Shown: positions 34,641-47,200 of the stretch, piece after piece
Layout of the letters: every line of letters begins with the position of its first letter
Numbering within the stretch: the first letter of the stretch is position 1
DNA from: Coix lacryma-jobi var. lacryma-jobi
Taxonomy: Eukaryota; Streptophyta; Magnoliopsida; Poales; Poaceae
Assembly (NCBI GenBank): GCA_009763385.1
Contig: CM019823.1
Location: 169,600,302 to 169,664,301, forward strand
Direction of reading: 5' to 3'
DNA: 64,000 nucleotides
Notes under the pieces: model-generated
The model's database searches: none
Told to the model about the DNA's origin: nothing
The model's input: only the letters and a program-made list of their open reading frames with translations
Program-made: the position numbers and the translations under genes

Positions 34641-36439
34641 AGTTCGTCTACCTCCTGCTTCTGTCTTTTGACTGCCCAGATCTGCCGACCTGTGTTCCTG
34701 TGCTGTGTCAAAATTCAGAGTCAGAGCTCGGGATTGAATCTTCTTATGTAACGAGTACATCTGTTTATAGCTACTCAAGTACTTGTAGCCGTAACTCACT
34801 TAACCAATTTGAGTTTGTAGCTAGGAACTTTCACTGCTCTAGCTCACTGAACCAATTTCAGTTCTGGAGTTTGTTCATCACTGATGAACCCCGTTTCTTT
34901 TATTTTAGAAAAATGTTATCACTGCATTGTCAGGTCTCTTTCAGAACTGCACATTTTCTCTTTGAGTAGTACTCATAGGTTGGACTGTGGTGTGATTAGA
35001 AGCAAGGAATGACTCTGATCCTAATTTCTTCTTTTTGATATGTCTTTCAGTGCCCTTGTTTTGGAAGAACGTGGCAATGAATTCCTATGGAATCCATCCA
35101 GATTGGTTCTAAGGTGTGTTACGTAACCTTGTTCTTTTGCCTTTTTATTGCTTGTGAAGTTGAGCACAAGAAGTGGATTATTTTATTTTTTTGAAGCAGC
35201 AAAAGGCATCTGTACAAATGTTCTGGTTCAGATTTGTGGCAGATTGTAGTCTTAGGTGCTCCACAATTTATTCCTACACAGATTGTAGTCTTAAACCCAG
35301 CTTATATATGTATATCATATATTGCTATTATTGTTGCAAAACATAAAAAGTAAGTATAGGGATTAGCACTACGTATTAAATCACTCTGAAGTAGAAGCTG
35401 TAGCATGTCAGTACAATTTGAGACTCTATTTGCAGGTGATATTGCAGTCCATGATTTAACCAAAATTCAGATCACCCATCTAAACTTATATTAGCTACAT
35501 ACACCTCTAATTTTAAGGTTATAGTGTTAGTGTCTATTGTTGTTTAGGTGCTTAAAGCTTTGAAACATTCCTTAGATTATATGAACATTCCTTCCCCTCT
35601 CATGGCTTATAGTTTGGAGCGATGGTTCTGTTAAATTGACTGAGCGATGGTTCTGTTAAAAGTGCTTATAAGGTGGTTCCCGCAAAGTAGGAGCTGTTAG
35701 GAAAGAACTAATTTTTTTCTAATTCAAAATTGGAGTATTCTCATTGTGTTTGTTGGGTAGCTTCTACCTTTCAGTTGATAATGATTATATCATGGTCATC
35801 GTTACAGGTTGCTACCTGATATTTTTGGTGGAGCAGATATGCCATGTTGAATATGTGTTGAGACACCTCAATGTTAGGACTGCAAAGCTAGCACTATTGC
35901 ATTTCTCGGCTGAGTTGAAGTTTGGATACTCTAATTAATCTGTGGCAGTAGAAGGTACTGAGCGTTTCCTAGAGTCTCTCAATATTTCAACAATAGGTTT
36001 TAATCACCTGACAGGTGGTGCAACATCAATCTTTCATTGCCTATTCAGATGGGTGTTTCCACTCTAAGGTAACAAAATTGGTTTTGCATACAATTATGCA
36101 ATGTGCTGGTTTGCAACTAGACCATTTCCAGTAATTTATATGCAAAATCTAGGTCGTTGCTAAATATAAATATCCAGTATATGTAATAGTCATATGTGAG
36201 ATCCAAATGCAAGGGAACCTTTTTTTACATCCTTTCTTCCATGTTTGTTTCCTGAGCTATTAAGGTGATCGAAATGGTTTACTCTGAATTTCACCCCACA
36301 ATTCGTTGCAAGGGAACCTTTTTTTACATCCTTTCTCCCATGTTTGTTTCCTTCCTCCCACACTACGTATTCAGGGGAACAATTCGTTGATGCTAAAAAA
36401 CGTAAAACGGAAATGCAAAGAGCCCGACTTATTATTTAT

Positions 36440-37260
36440 GTGTGTCTTGTGTACAGGATGGTCGAAGCCACACGAGCCAAGCCACCTCCACAAGAGACGA
36501 CCGGCCTCCTCCCACGGCGCTGCACGGATCCGCCGCCATCTGCCCGCACCACTCGAGCGCCGCCAGCCGTCGGCGTGGCGCCGCACGGATCCATCGCCAT
36601 CCGTCCACGCCGACCGAGCCCCGCCGGACGTCGCGCACCCAAGCCGCCACCCAGCCGCTCAGAGCCTCCTCCTCCTCCTCCTCCGTCCTCCTCCCTCTGG
36701 GCAACAAGGAACCTCTCAACCGGTTGTGCAATCCGGCCGCTGGCCAGGATGCAGCGAATCGAAGAGATAAGCAACCGCCGCTGGCCGGAGCTCGATGGCG
36801 CTGCTAACGCCACCGCTCATTCCCCTTCGCTCGCTGTCTCGCCACCGCGTCTCATCTCCGTCGCTGCTGGCTGCCGGGGCATTTCCCAGCCCTCTCATTT
36901 GTCTCTTCTCCCACAGTCACCGCAAACCACGATGCACTATGCCTCTCTGGCCCCAATGTCTGGTCACTCCACCGGCGGTGCCACAGGGGCGCAGCTGCTT
37001 CCCTCGACCAGGAGAGGTCCAGCGCCTCTGAAACCACAGTCGCTTCCGAGGAAGACCCAGGGCCACCGGGTTCCTCTGATGCGGCTGCTGAGGACGGGGG
37101 GTCGCGACTTCCGCCGAGCCGGCAGAGGCGAGCCAGAAGGACCTGGAGAACATCCACGAAATCAAAAGGGTCCGCTGCTTCCAGCCTTCGTTGGATCGTT
37201 TGCGTCACTGGAATTAGTGCTTACTGACGCCGCTTTCATTTGGCTCCCATCGCTAGGTAC
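36440..37260 (+). pseudogene. Captured gene fragment in the Helitron, source unknown
   Basis: A long GC-rich island, open in several frames. The frame from 36344 (319 codons) is Pro/Arg-rich and not obviously protein-like. In another frame around 37010-37100 the sequence reads SASETTVASEEDPGPPGSS, which looks more like real coding sequence. A GT donor-like site follows near 37256. No family is recognised, and no function is inferred. Confidence 0.35.
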
Positions 37261-38344
37261 TGGACCTGCTCTCTTGCTTGATTTTTGTTCTCATTTGCAT
37301 TGATACGATGTCTTAGGCTCTTAGCTGCATTCATGACAGTATAATAACAAGTACAACTTGGACGATTTTGGAGTAATTCAACTGACAATATTAGGACAGA
37401 CAGATAGAGTCTTATCCTAAGCTTTGTGTACTGATCTCTTGTACTGATATAATATGCATGTTCCAAAACTGTGTGCCATCGCTTTTGTCTTATCCCATCA
37501 CTTTGTGTTCTATCTTTCCAAACTTTATAGCGCTGTATGTTCCTTGTTGCTGATAAAAAAAACTGACACTTTATGGTTACTTCTGTTGCTGCATCACATT
37601 CACAGGTTAAGCTTACCATCATGATTAAGGACCCTAGAGATATAGAAAGGAAAAGAACACTCGGGTAGAGGATCCTGATGAAATTACTAGGCATAAAGCT
37701 TAAGTATTCCCTTTCATTGTGCCATGCAACTATGCAAGCCATGTTGTCTTTCTTTCCACATATCATTTGAATGATAGTGTAAAGTCAAAAGATAACATGA
37801 ACTAATTTGCAAAAAAAACTTGCCTCCAATGCATATAATTTTGCCCATGGATGACCTATCCCTATATATTTTGTCTAGCTCCCTATTTATTCTTAAAGTC
37901 TAGCTAATCATATCCAGAACGATACAGTGCCAATTTCATCAATAGAGAAGAGTTACAGCCCCCCACCCCCCCACCCAAAAAAAACAGAGGCTAAACAAAC
38001 TGAGGAAGAATTATACAAGGTCCAGCCTGAAATATATAACAGAAAAAAACAAGTTGGTTGCTTGTTTTTAACTGCAAATAACAGATTCCTATGGAAACAA
38101 TAGCGATATTGTTACAAAGTTTGTTGTTTTGGTTCTCAAAAAAAACATAATGATTCTAGATTTGCAGAGCCCCAATTTTTAAAAATAAAATACTGATACA
38201 TTCTTCACCTTCATACTGCTAACGTTCCAATGTGAGATTTCCCATGAATTGCACATGTGTTAGCTGCTACTGCTTGGTCAGATCACACAATGAAGATGTA
38301 ATTTCTTGCAAAAGCCTTGTCACTAATGCCCTGCGCATGTATAG

Positions 38345-38424
38345 GTTAACAAAGAAAGATTCCAGAGAATCATGTTGCACTTCAATTGCTTGCCAAGGAG
38401 ATGTCTGAATGGCCAGACATTGAG
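38345..38424 (+). pseudogene. Captured exon-like fragment in the Helitron
   Basis: It is bounded by an AG acceptor (TATAG) and a GTAATA donor. One frame reads NHVALQLLAKEMSEWPDIE, which looks like true protein sequence, but the upstream part of the exon is out of frame. Another possible captured piece lies at about 37607-37695 (VKLTIMIKDPRDIERKR). I cannot name the donor gene. Confidence 0.35.
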
Positions 38425-40384
38425 GTAATATTGGAACTCAATTCTTCTCCTTCCGCCCCACTGCATTACCGGCAAGAGTCCACTAATGTCATTTTACCTG
38501 AGTCTAGGATTATTTCACTTATACTTCATTGTTGCCTCATTTTATTTAGTTTTTGTTTTCATCTGCGCTGACCGTGCTTGACAATGTTCTTTGACCCCAC
38601 CGGCTCCGCACAGTGCCCGTCCACCGGCGCCACTACGCCGGGTGCGCCGGCCATCGCGCTGGCCAACGACCGTCCAGCAGGGCCGTGAGCCACCGGGCAC
38701 TGGTGTCAGGCCTTCCACCGTTCCGTCCACCGACACCACTGCACCGAGTATGCCCGACACTCTGCGCAGACCGTGGTCGTCCAGGAGGGCCGTGGTGCCC
38801 TGTAGCCTATTGGCCTGTCCTGAGTGCTTATTCTTCTCCATTGCACTGTTTTTCTCCAATTTCCAAATCTCATTCTTAGTGTTAGGGTTTGGACATCATT
38901 AGAGAAGGGAGATTGAATGGTGAAGCTTTAGGGATGTGTGGATGTGCCATTTGAGACCGTGAGCCTAGAATTGAATGGAATTTGTTGTTATTTTTTTAGA
39001 AATCTGTTGTATTATCACAATTTAATTAACTTGTAGTCATGTTATTTTTCAGGAATCTGTTGTTCTTTTTCTTTCTTCCCCTTTTGCTCTTACCATAGTT
39101 ACACTACATGCATTGTCAAACCTATCTCCAGTTGGAAGCAATGACCACTGAGCTGTAACCATATGTAGTTAATGACTGCTACGCACTATTACTCTGGTTC
39201 ATATTACTTCATTTATTCTATGTAGTCAATGTTCTGATATCAGTAGACCAAGGATTGCATGTTTCTAACAAACAGTGGCTGCCTTTGCTTGCTACGGAGC
39301 GCAAGCTAAATGATCCACGATTTGTTAACGCTAAAAATATTTAAATATATGGCTTAGAATATACTAATGAATCTCTTGTAAGACCCCCTTTTATGCTAAA
39401 AAATGGGTTTAGAATATTGTTAATTTCTTCTGTTATTTTCTCCATCTTGCAGGTATGTATCTGTCGGAACAAGATGGTTGTTGAATGGTGATTCTCCCTT
39501 CCTACCTTAGAGTTTCCTAGAGGACATCCGAATTTGCTTCAAGAAGGATTAAAAAAACTCACTTTATTTTGTAGAGAGAACAATGAACATGATTGACGTG
39601 CTCAATCATCAAGGCCTCACTCCCTAATTTAGTCAAGACACAAAGCACCACCAAGTCATTTTTTTTTGTTTTTTCTAATAGGAATCTTTTGCTGTTTGTC
39701 TTCTGGTTTTGTCCAACACTTCCCTGTCATCGACAAAACTGAATCCTATGTGGTATTCTTTCATGTCAAGCTAGAGCATTGAATGTCATGATAATTTCAA
39801 TATGACAACAATGATTATTGCACTATACTCTGTAATGAAAATTCGGAGTAGATTAATTGCTTGAGACTGCATGTATTTCTACTCCGTGTGACAACGAGCA
39901 GCAGCAGTATCTGGCTTTGATGAATTTAAATACTTGATGGCCTAGCATCCAACACTGATACACACCATCTGTTTTTGCTTGCCAGCATTTAGCTACTTCT
40001 TTGCATGCGACATGTAGTAACTATTATATGTAACTATCTGTATTTGACATTTCAAACTTCAGTAGATCCTAATGTGTAACGACCTTATTTGATCGCTGAA
40101 ATAGACGCCTTTGTAATGAATTCCATGCAAGTTTCGCAGTGGTGGATTTATGGGATCAAGATTGATTCATCTTAGATGTATGCTTTGATAATATTTCATT
40201 TCCATTTGTATCAATGAGGCAAATTAATAAATCATGTGTCGCTTTAACTTCATTATTGGTGCCAGAGTATTTACAAACCTTTCTTATGACAACAACAAAT
40301 TAGATTAATATAGTTTTGTCACCCGTAGCAACGCACGGGCATTAGCTAGTGACTAAACTTTAGTGGTGGGAACCAAACACCCCC

Positions 40385-40727
40385 TAAACCTTTCGAGTGA
40401 ATAGTCTTTTGTGAAATGCACAAGCGCCAAAACGAATGAATAAACACGAACCTGAGCAGTCGCCACCAGCTGTAATTTGAACAAATCAGTTCACTTGTAT
40501 GTATATTAAACATCACATCAGAAATTCATTGTTCTCAGAGGAAAAACAGAGAGAGCAACAACTTTCCAAGTGCAATGGAATACGAACGTCACAACTAACC
40601 AACACGTTCTAGTGTGGTACGATGATAGCTAGAGGTCCTAATTCTGCATCCCTGAAGGAAACCCGTAGGCAAATGTACATAAATGGCTAACAATTGAGGC
40701 AATGCTCAAACAGGAAACACAACACAA
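40385..40727 (-). other. 3' region of the FAM114-like gene
   Basis: This is AT-rich DNA between the MITE/Helitron and the stop codon of the minus-strand gene. It probably holds its 3' UTR. No other feature is seen. Confidence 0.5.
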
Positions 40728-43700
40728 TTACACACTTGGCATTGAAGCGCATACGACGACGTAGGCCAGGTACTGCAGGGCATCTTGTAGCTTGCAAACA
40801 GCACTGGTCTGATCGGAGTTAAGATGGATGGATATGGACTTAACCTTCTCCTGCAAAGACCTTTGATTGGGAGGTCATCCTGCTTGTCAGAGAGCACTTT
40901 GCATAGCTGCTGCATAAGCTTCAGCGACATCCGAGATACCTACAGACAAATGAGTTGGCATTTGTGAAGATTGAAATTCACCCCCACATAGAGTAATCAA
41001 TTGGCATGAGAGGTCCATTACCTGTAGCAAAAAACTAGTAGACACCTTTTCCATATCCACAGAGATGGATTGCGCCTTCCATCTGATTATTTTAGCTTTT
41101 GAAATGGGATCTTCAGGCCAATCAATCTTAACATCATTATCATCGTCTTCATTCTTTGATTTATTGGCAGAAGATATTACTGACTTTCCTAGCACCAGAA
41201 GCTGAGAAACTGCAAGGCAGCACATCTCTGATAATCTCTGCAAGAAATAGTTTTTTTCCCTCAAAGAAATATCAAATTTATAAGCAAAGAACGATACATG
41301 ATATAGTATGTACATACATGAACACCCTCTGAGTGAATGGTCTCAAGTCTATTAGTGGTCCGTTTGATAATATCATTTGGAGAAAGCCCACCCAAGGCAG
41401 TGGTGAACCTGCAAAGGTGACAGATATAACCATCTCAACTCTCAAGAATATGCTTTAAAAAAATGAATGCTACAAAATGAAGTCTAAATGAGAATAGATT
41501 TTTAGAACCGACTTGAGTGGACAATATATCGCATTAAACATGTTGTTTTACCATGTGTATATTGGATATTCTTAAGAAGTTGGTGTCTATCTAGCCAACC
41601 ACATGCTAAAATGCCTCTCTATAAATTGACACGGTTTCATTATACCTGACAAAACTAAATATAGTACCAACATACTGGTTTTGAATTCACATGGGACTAT
41701 GGGAGTGAAGGATACACATACCCTGTGGCCATCTTAGCAGCCTTGCTAACACTGGATTCACATAACTCTTCATCTCAGCATCAGAGTCAGTGTTAGCTGA
41801 TTCAATCTTCTTCCCTTGTCAGATTCTGGCCCATCTTCATCAACATTGGTGCTAAGAATAAAAACCTGTTGTACTTCTTTAAGCTTTCCATCGTAAAATG
41901 TTTTCTGCTCAGCATTAAGTTTTCCTTTTTTCCTATTAAACAACAATGCATAGTGGCTTGATAATGCTTCCAGCTCCTATTACAAAGAAAAAAAAGAGAC
42001 CACATCCAACTAAGAGAAAAAAGGGGCATATTGAAGACCAAAACACATAATATCCTTGGGAAAACAAAGCAACACCTTAATTGATCAGGCCCTCCATAAA
42101 TATAGAAGCATCTATCAAATGAGACTTCTTCAAACTGTTCCTCTTCTGTCTGTTGGTCACCTTCACCGTTACTACCTTTATCAACTTCCATACCAGTTTC
42201 TTCAACAATAAACTCCATTGTTTCCTTTCCAACGCGTTCAAGCACTTCCATTCCTTTTGCTGTAAATGACTTCCCTGTCTGTAGTTATTGAACTTCAATA
42301 TTAAAACGATATTGTTTCACATATATGTAGAGGGAATTCAATTAATGAGTCCTAATTACCTCTAAAATGGTTGGTGCTATCGCAGATGCCTTGGCAGGCA
42401 GTTCTCCTTGCTGAATGTTTCAGCCAAGCTCGAAGCTGAATTTTCCAATCTAGGAAAGTAACCACATTATAGTCAGAGATAAATACACCAAACAAACGTG
42501 TTACTTATCCAAGTAAAGGAGACACTTGCAGGGTTACTGTTAATGAACACATTACTAACTACTCCCTCCGTTCCAATTATAAGTCGCTTTGGCTTTTTTT
42601 TGGTACATTGAATTTGCTATGTATCTAATAGCAAATTCGATGTACCAAAAAAAGTCAAGAGACTTATAATTTGGAAAGAGGGAGTATTGAACATTAATAT
42701 GATATTAGAAAGGTTAACCCTGCTGACAGTTGATGCTTGAAGTTGAGAAAAGACATACAAAGTTACTAGATAACAGACAACAACAAATTTATGATGGAAA
42801 GTCTGTTCAGAATCTCATCGCTATCTTATACATAAAAACAGCTATAAAATGTCATATTATACATGCGCTATCTTTACATAAAAACAGCTATGAAATGTCA
42901 TGTTATACATGTGCACAAGCAGCTGAATACCCATGTATTCATTATCAACCAGTAACTGGAAATGAATGGCATCATAATACTAGCGCTAGCGGCATTTAGT
43001 ATATATAATATAAATATTTGGATATCATGTTCTCACATGTAAGATGTAACCAACTAGATCCACAATTCATAAGTAGAACAGACTGGGTGGAGCTAGTGGG
43101 AGGAAGCAACCCTAGGTCATATAGGCTGTTTCATGTAATGTAAGGACAACTGGACAAGTAACATGGGATGCGTCTGTCATCACTGAACTAATTTTTTCCT
43201 GTTCAATCCACAAGGGCTGTAACAGCAGAAACTGAAGTAGATATAAAATGAGGGATGTACTTTGAACAAATAGCGAACCCTCTTCCATGCGGTCCCAAGA
43301 GCTTGCCAAGTACCAGTCGTGATGGTCTCCACCGAGCTATCAAAGGCCTTCAGCCCCTGCAGAAACCCACATACACAAATTGCAAACAGCAATTCACCAA
43401 CCATTGTCACTGGCATTGCAAGCCCAGGAAGACAGCAGCAATATTGAGAGAGTAGCAAAGCAAGGCAAGTTCTTGCCTGGCCCAGGATTGAGTCCTCACT
43501 GGCCTTCTCCAGCTTGTCCAGAGCCGCCTTGCGTCGCTCCTCCTCCTCCCCTTCACCCTCCGGTTCCTTCCCTTGATCCTTCTCGCCACTACCGGGTCCC
43601 GTCTCCTGCTTCGGCGGTTGCTGAATGTCGGCGATGGCACTCTTAGCAACCTCCACCGCCTGGGACATACCACATCAATTATTGAAAACTTGATCCGAAC

Positions 43701-43897
43701 TTCCAACCGAGCAAAAGAAAATCTACGCATGGCGTATGAAGCCGCCAGGTCGGAGTGGCACTTAGTACTCACGCCGCGGGAGATCTCTGAGAAGATGGAG
43801 AGGCCCCATCCGCCCCAGCCGCCGCCCGCCTGTCAGTGGGCTGGCTCTTCTCGGCCGCCTGCGCTGGCGGCGCTGGCGGCGGCGACTCGTCGGACAT
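40728..43897 (-). CDS. FAM114/NOXP20-like (DUF719) protein, 9 exons
   Basis: This is a plant member of what I believe is the FAM114/NOXP20 (DUF719) family, whose role in plants is not established. Exons: 43773-43897, 43477-43659, 43261-43356, 42360-42449, 42076-42278, 41722-41976, 41318-41408, 41022-41237, 40728-40939. The N-terminus is MSDESPPPAPPAQAAEKSQP, then (in frame after one base) GGWGGWGLSIFSEISRG. Next come SSVETITTGTWQALGTAWK, the diagnostic MEVLERVGKETMEFIVEETG, GGPDQL, FTTALGGLSPNDIIKRTTNR, RLSEMCCLAVSQLLVLGKSV and the C-terminal LQDALQYLAYVVVC. Exon 2 seems to end at a GC donor (GGCCAG|GCAAG). At least eight single-base indels break the frame, but splice sites hold. It is divergent from the WRAP53-like gene, with only 333 bp between starts. 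Confidence 0.78.
42562..42684. mobile_element. Stowaway MITE
   Basis: CTCCCTCCGTTCCAATTATA and TATAATTTGGAAAGAGGGAG are inverted ends flanked by TA. The whole 123 bp folds as one hairpin (TACATTGAATTTGCTAT against ATAGCAAATTCGATGTA). It lies in an intron of the FAM114-like gene. Confidence 0.9.
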
Positions 43898-44230
43898 GGC
43901 GCGTGCCGTGGGATTCACTCCTCGCTCTGGCTCGGGCGGACGGATCTAACACTGCAACCACCAGCGGGCTCGCGACTCCAACTGCCTGGCCGGAAAGGTC
44001 AGTCGCGTGCCGTGCCGTGCACGTGGGGCTGGGTTGAGCCCGGCCCTGTAAGTCAAGTCTCACGAGGCCACGATGCCGTTGCGGGCCCGGCCTGTGACTT
44101 CGTTTGGGCCAGGCCTGCCTGACTGATTCCACTTGGTCCTGGCCCAAACGGGAACGACCCAGAAACCCGTCGAAACTCGAAACCCCAGCCCCCGCTGGTT
44201 GCTTGCTTCGCCGGAGAAGAGCTGAGCGCG
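43898..44230. promoter_or_regulatory. Bidirectional promoter, 333 bp
   Basis: This is the only DNA between the start codons of the FAM114-like gene (-) and the WRAP53-like gene (+). It is GC-rich, with no clear TATA box on either strand, and must serve both genes. GGGCC/GGCCC-type motifs (GCCCGG, CGGGCCCGG near 44077-44095, TTTGGGCC at 44103) resemble the site II/TCP-type motifs common in plant housekeeping promoters. Confidence 0.6.
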
Positions 44231-47200
44231 ATGGCAGCGGCGAAGGAGGAAGCGGCGGCGGCGCCACCACCGGGCGGCGCGGAGAGCGATGCTACGGATA
44301 CGGAGGAGGCGCACAGGGTGGTCGGAGAGCGATGCTACGGCAATGGAGGCGGCGGCGAGTACACGTGGCCCCAGCTCCGCTTCGACCGCCCCCTCGCCGG
44401 CTCTACCACTTCGCCCGCCAGTTCCGCTCCGCCAGTTCCTCTGGAAGCAACAGCCGCGGCGAGAACTTCCTCAAGGGCGTAAAGTGGTCGCCCGACGGGT
44501 CCTCCTTCCTCACCAGCTCCGACGATAACTCCCTCCGCCTGTTCTACTTGTAAGCCGCGTGCTTACATTTTTTGTTACGCTCTCTCTCGTGCGCGCGGCA
44601 GTGGCTAAAACTGGGGCATTTTCTTCTTCCGTTGGACAGGCCGGAGGAAGCGTACAGTGCGGCGGAGCCCGTTGCCGAGGCCGCCGTCGGAGGTGAAGGT
44701 GCGTCTCCGGTTTTTGAGTTGTTTGCTGTTGCGATTGTGGGAGTGTATCATATAAATGCTTGCAGTGAATGCTTAGCCTATCCTTTGGTTGTCTACTTGT
44801 CTCTGTTATTCAATCGTTCTCTACTTCCGATCCGCTGTGTTTAGTTTCAAATTCTTTCCACCTGCAGATTCTTATGGCGCATTCGTTCAGGTGAACGAGG
44901 GTGAGCCAGTGTACGATTTCTGCTGGTACCCGTGTATGTCCTTGTCTGGTGGGTGATGAAATGTTTTCTTTCATATGTTCATGTTCCTTCTTCCTTTATG
45001 ATCAAATAGTGAATTTCATGTGTTTTTATTGTTTGCAGACCCAGCCACTTGTGTATTTGCAAGCACCAGTCGTGATCACCCGATACACCTTTGGGATGCC
45101 ACCAGTGGGGAAGTAAGATTGGTTGTTTGCTTGTGTGTTTCGTGTATGGCTAACAAGTAATTCTGGTTCTGATGATTGTTTCGGGAATTGCAGCTCCGGT
45201 GCACATACAGAGCATATGATGCCATGGATGAAATAACTGCTGCACTTTCAATTTCTTTCAATTCTACAGGATCTAAGTAGTGTGGGCACTCGGACTCTTA
45301 AGTTGAATCCGTGTTACATAAAGAAATTTCTGAAACATACTGTTTGTAGTCATGAATTCTGTTAGGTCTTATTCTCAGTATAAAGAAACTGATGGTTTCT
45401 TACTCATTTTGTTGTGTGTGTAATGCTTATTGTCAGTATCATACTTTGGTATCTTATAAGAACTTATGGTTTTCAACTTAAAGTTAGCGGCCTAACTTCA
45501 GGAATTAAATGAAGTAAAATCTTGTTGAATATTTATTCATCGGGGGTATGTTGTTTTACAGGCTATTTGCTGGATACAACAAAGCTATAAGAGTGTTTGA
45601 TGTTCATCGGCCTGGCAGAGATTTTGATCAGTATTCTTTACTTAAGGGAGGTGAAGGGCCAACTGGTACGTGACAATTCGAGTTGTAAGTTTGGTGCCAT
45701 TGGCATGCTTTGAGGCATCCTTAAAACTCTGTTGGAGTATGTAGATCAGATTCTTGAAATGTACTTCACATTCTTATTCCTCAAACAATAGCATTCAATG
45801 AGACCACAAAATAAGTTTGTGCTAGAGCTTGTTGTCTACATAACTGTCATTTAGAGCACCATGAGCAGTAAGGCTGTACTATCAACAACTGTGCACTAAG
45901 CTTTACTTATAAAGATTTTGATTGCTTCATCTCAGCTCACTTTTGGCTAGTGTTGTTGAACTTTCTTTGTTATGACTTCTGAAGTTAAACAAACTTTGCT
46001 ATAAGTGCTTGGCTTCTGAGCACTTGTTTTCATGACAGGCATAATATCTTCAATTTCTTCTCTCCGCAAAATGGGATGCTTGCTGTTGGTTCATACAGCC
46101 AGACAACTGCTGTGTATGCAGAGAGTAATATGGAGCCATTGTATGTTTTACATGGCCAGCTTGGTGGTGTTACACAGGTTCGGAAAGCAGTCATGTACAT
46201 TTGAATCTTATGGTATGAGTAGCAGATAACATTGATAAAAGTTTCAGGTGCTTTTTCGAAAGATGGGAACTATCTGTATACTGGGGGGCGGCAAGGTACT
46301 ATTTCTCAACATTTGGTCAGTTTGCATATATTGGGCAGTTCAGGGTTCATATGACTTGCATAGATTTACTCAATCCTTTTGGTCTATGATATCAAATATC
46401 TATTGATCTTATCAGGATCCATACATATTATGTTGGGATATTCGCAATACTGTGGACATTGTTTACAAGTAAGAGCTTAATCATCTATTTTTGCACAATG
46501 TTTTTCTTTGTTTTTTTTTAAAATGATTTGATGGTTACATACAAGGCCTTATCTGATTTGATCAGATCCGAGTTTTGTTTGTTCTTTTGGTAAATGATAA
46601 TATATGTCTTTGATCATCTTATTGTATCTTAAATGTTTTGGCAGATCTTATAGATATATTTTCAGCTATGGTGCATGGCGTTCTTGTGGCAGATATGGTT
46701 TAACGTTTCAATACTGGCCTGTCTACTTCCATGTGGCATACTTAAGTGGTTGTACGGATGAGCTATTCGATTGGTTAGGTGTAGTAAGCTTGCTTTCCAG
46801 TTCGGGTTAATTAGATATATCGACTTGCCTTCAAACTTGAAGCAAGCATGTCCTTATATTGATCATATATTACTCTAGCAACCTTTCAATGTCGATACCA
46901 ATCCAGTATATTTTACATCAGTTAATAAGTAGAACTCAACTACTACGTCGGTTCTTCAGTATACTTTATTTTAAGTGGAATTATGTCCCTTATAGTTTTC
47001 TTGTGCAAGCTTTTTCTTATGTGCTTCTTTGTGTATATGTGGTTCCATAATAAGGTTGTACAGACCAGCTGATACTACTAATCAAAGAATATATTTTGAT
47101 ATTGAGCCCTGCGGTAGACATCTAGCCACTGGTGGGCAGGTGAGGGTCAATTTTCTCATTTGAGTTAATTATAGTTTTGAACCTGCAAAAACTGAAAAGG

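Larger units (their letters stand above)
33999..40349 (+). mobile_element. 6.35-kb non-autonomous Helitron with probable captured gene fragments
   Basis: It starts TCTCTATCTCTATCTACCAC, like the maize/grass Helitron 5' consensus. It ends with a hairpin (CCCGT-AGCAACGC-ACGGG), then CATTAGCTAG, followed by T. There are no inverted terminal repeats and no target duplication. Removing it restores a continuous MITE. No Rep/helicase ORF is present, so it depends on a partner for movement. The interior alternates GC-rich, exon-like islands (about 34030-34640, 36440-37260, 38560-38810) with AT-rich intron-like DNA, the usual look of gene capture. The base before the element is G, not the preferred A. 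Confidence 0.8.
33875..40384. mobile_element. Second GGGTGTT MITE, split in two by a Helitron
   Basis: The left part (33875-33998) and right part (40350-40384) together reproduce the intact MITE at 33195-33360: the left part ends CTTTAG and the right part starts TGACTAAACTTTAGTGG. TAA follows the right end. The left part also has a 21-bp direct duplication (TAGGGGTGTTTGAAACTTTAG twice, 33957-33998). Confidence 0.85.

Noticed and set aside
34008..34799. 263-codon minus-strand and 194-codon plus-strand frames
   Set aside because: All frames stay open because of GC content. The composition is low-complexity and the region lies inside a Helitron.
36344..37303. 319-codon plus-strand frame as an intact gene
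   Set aside because: Pro/Arg-biased, competing frames are open on both strands, and it lies inside a Helitron. Kept only as a captured fragment.
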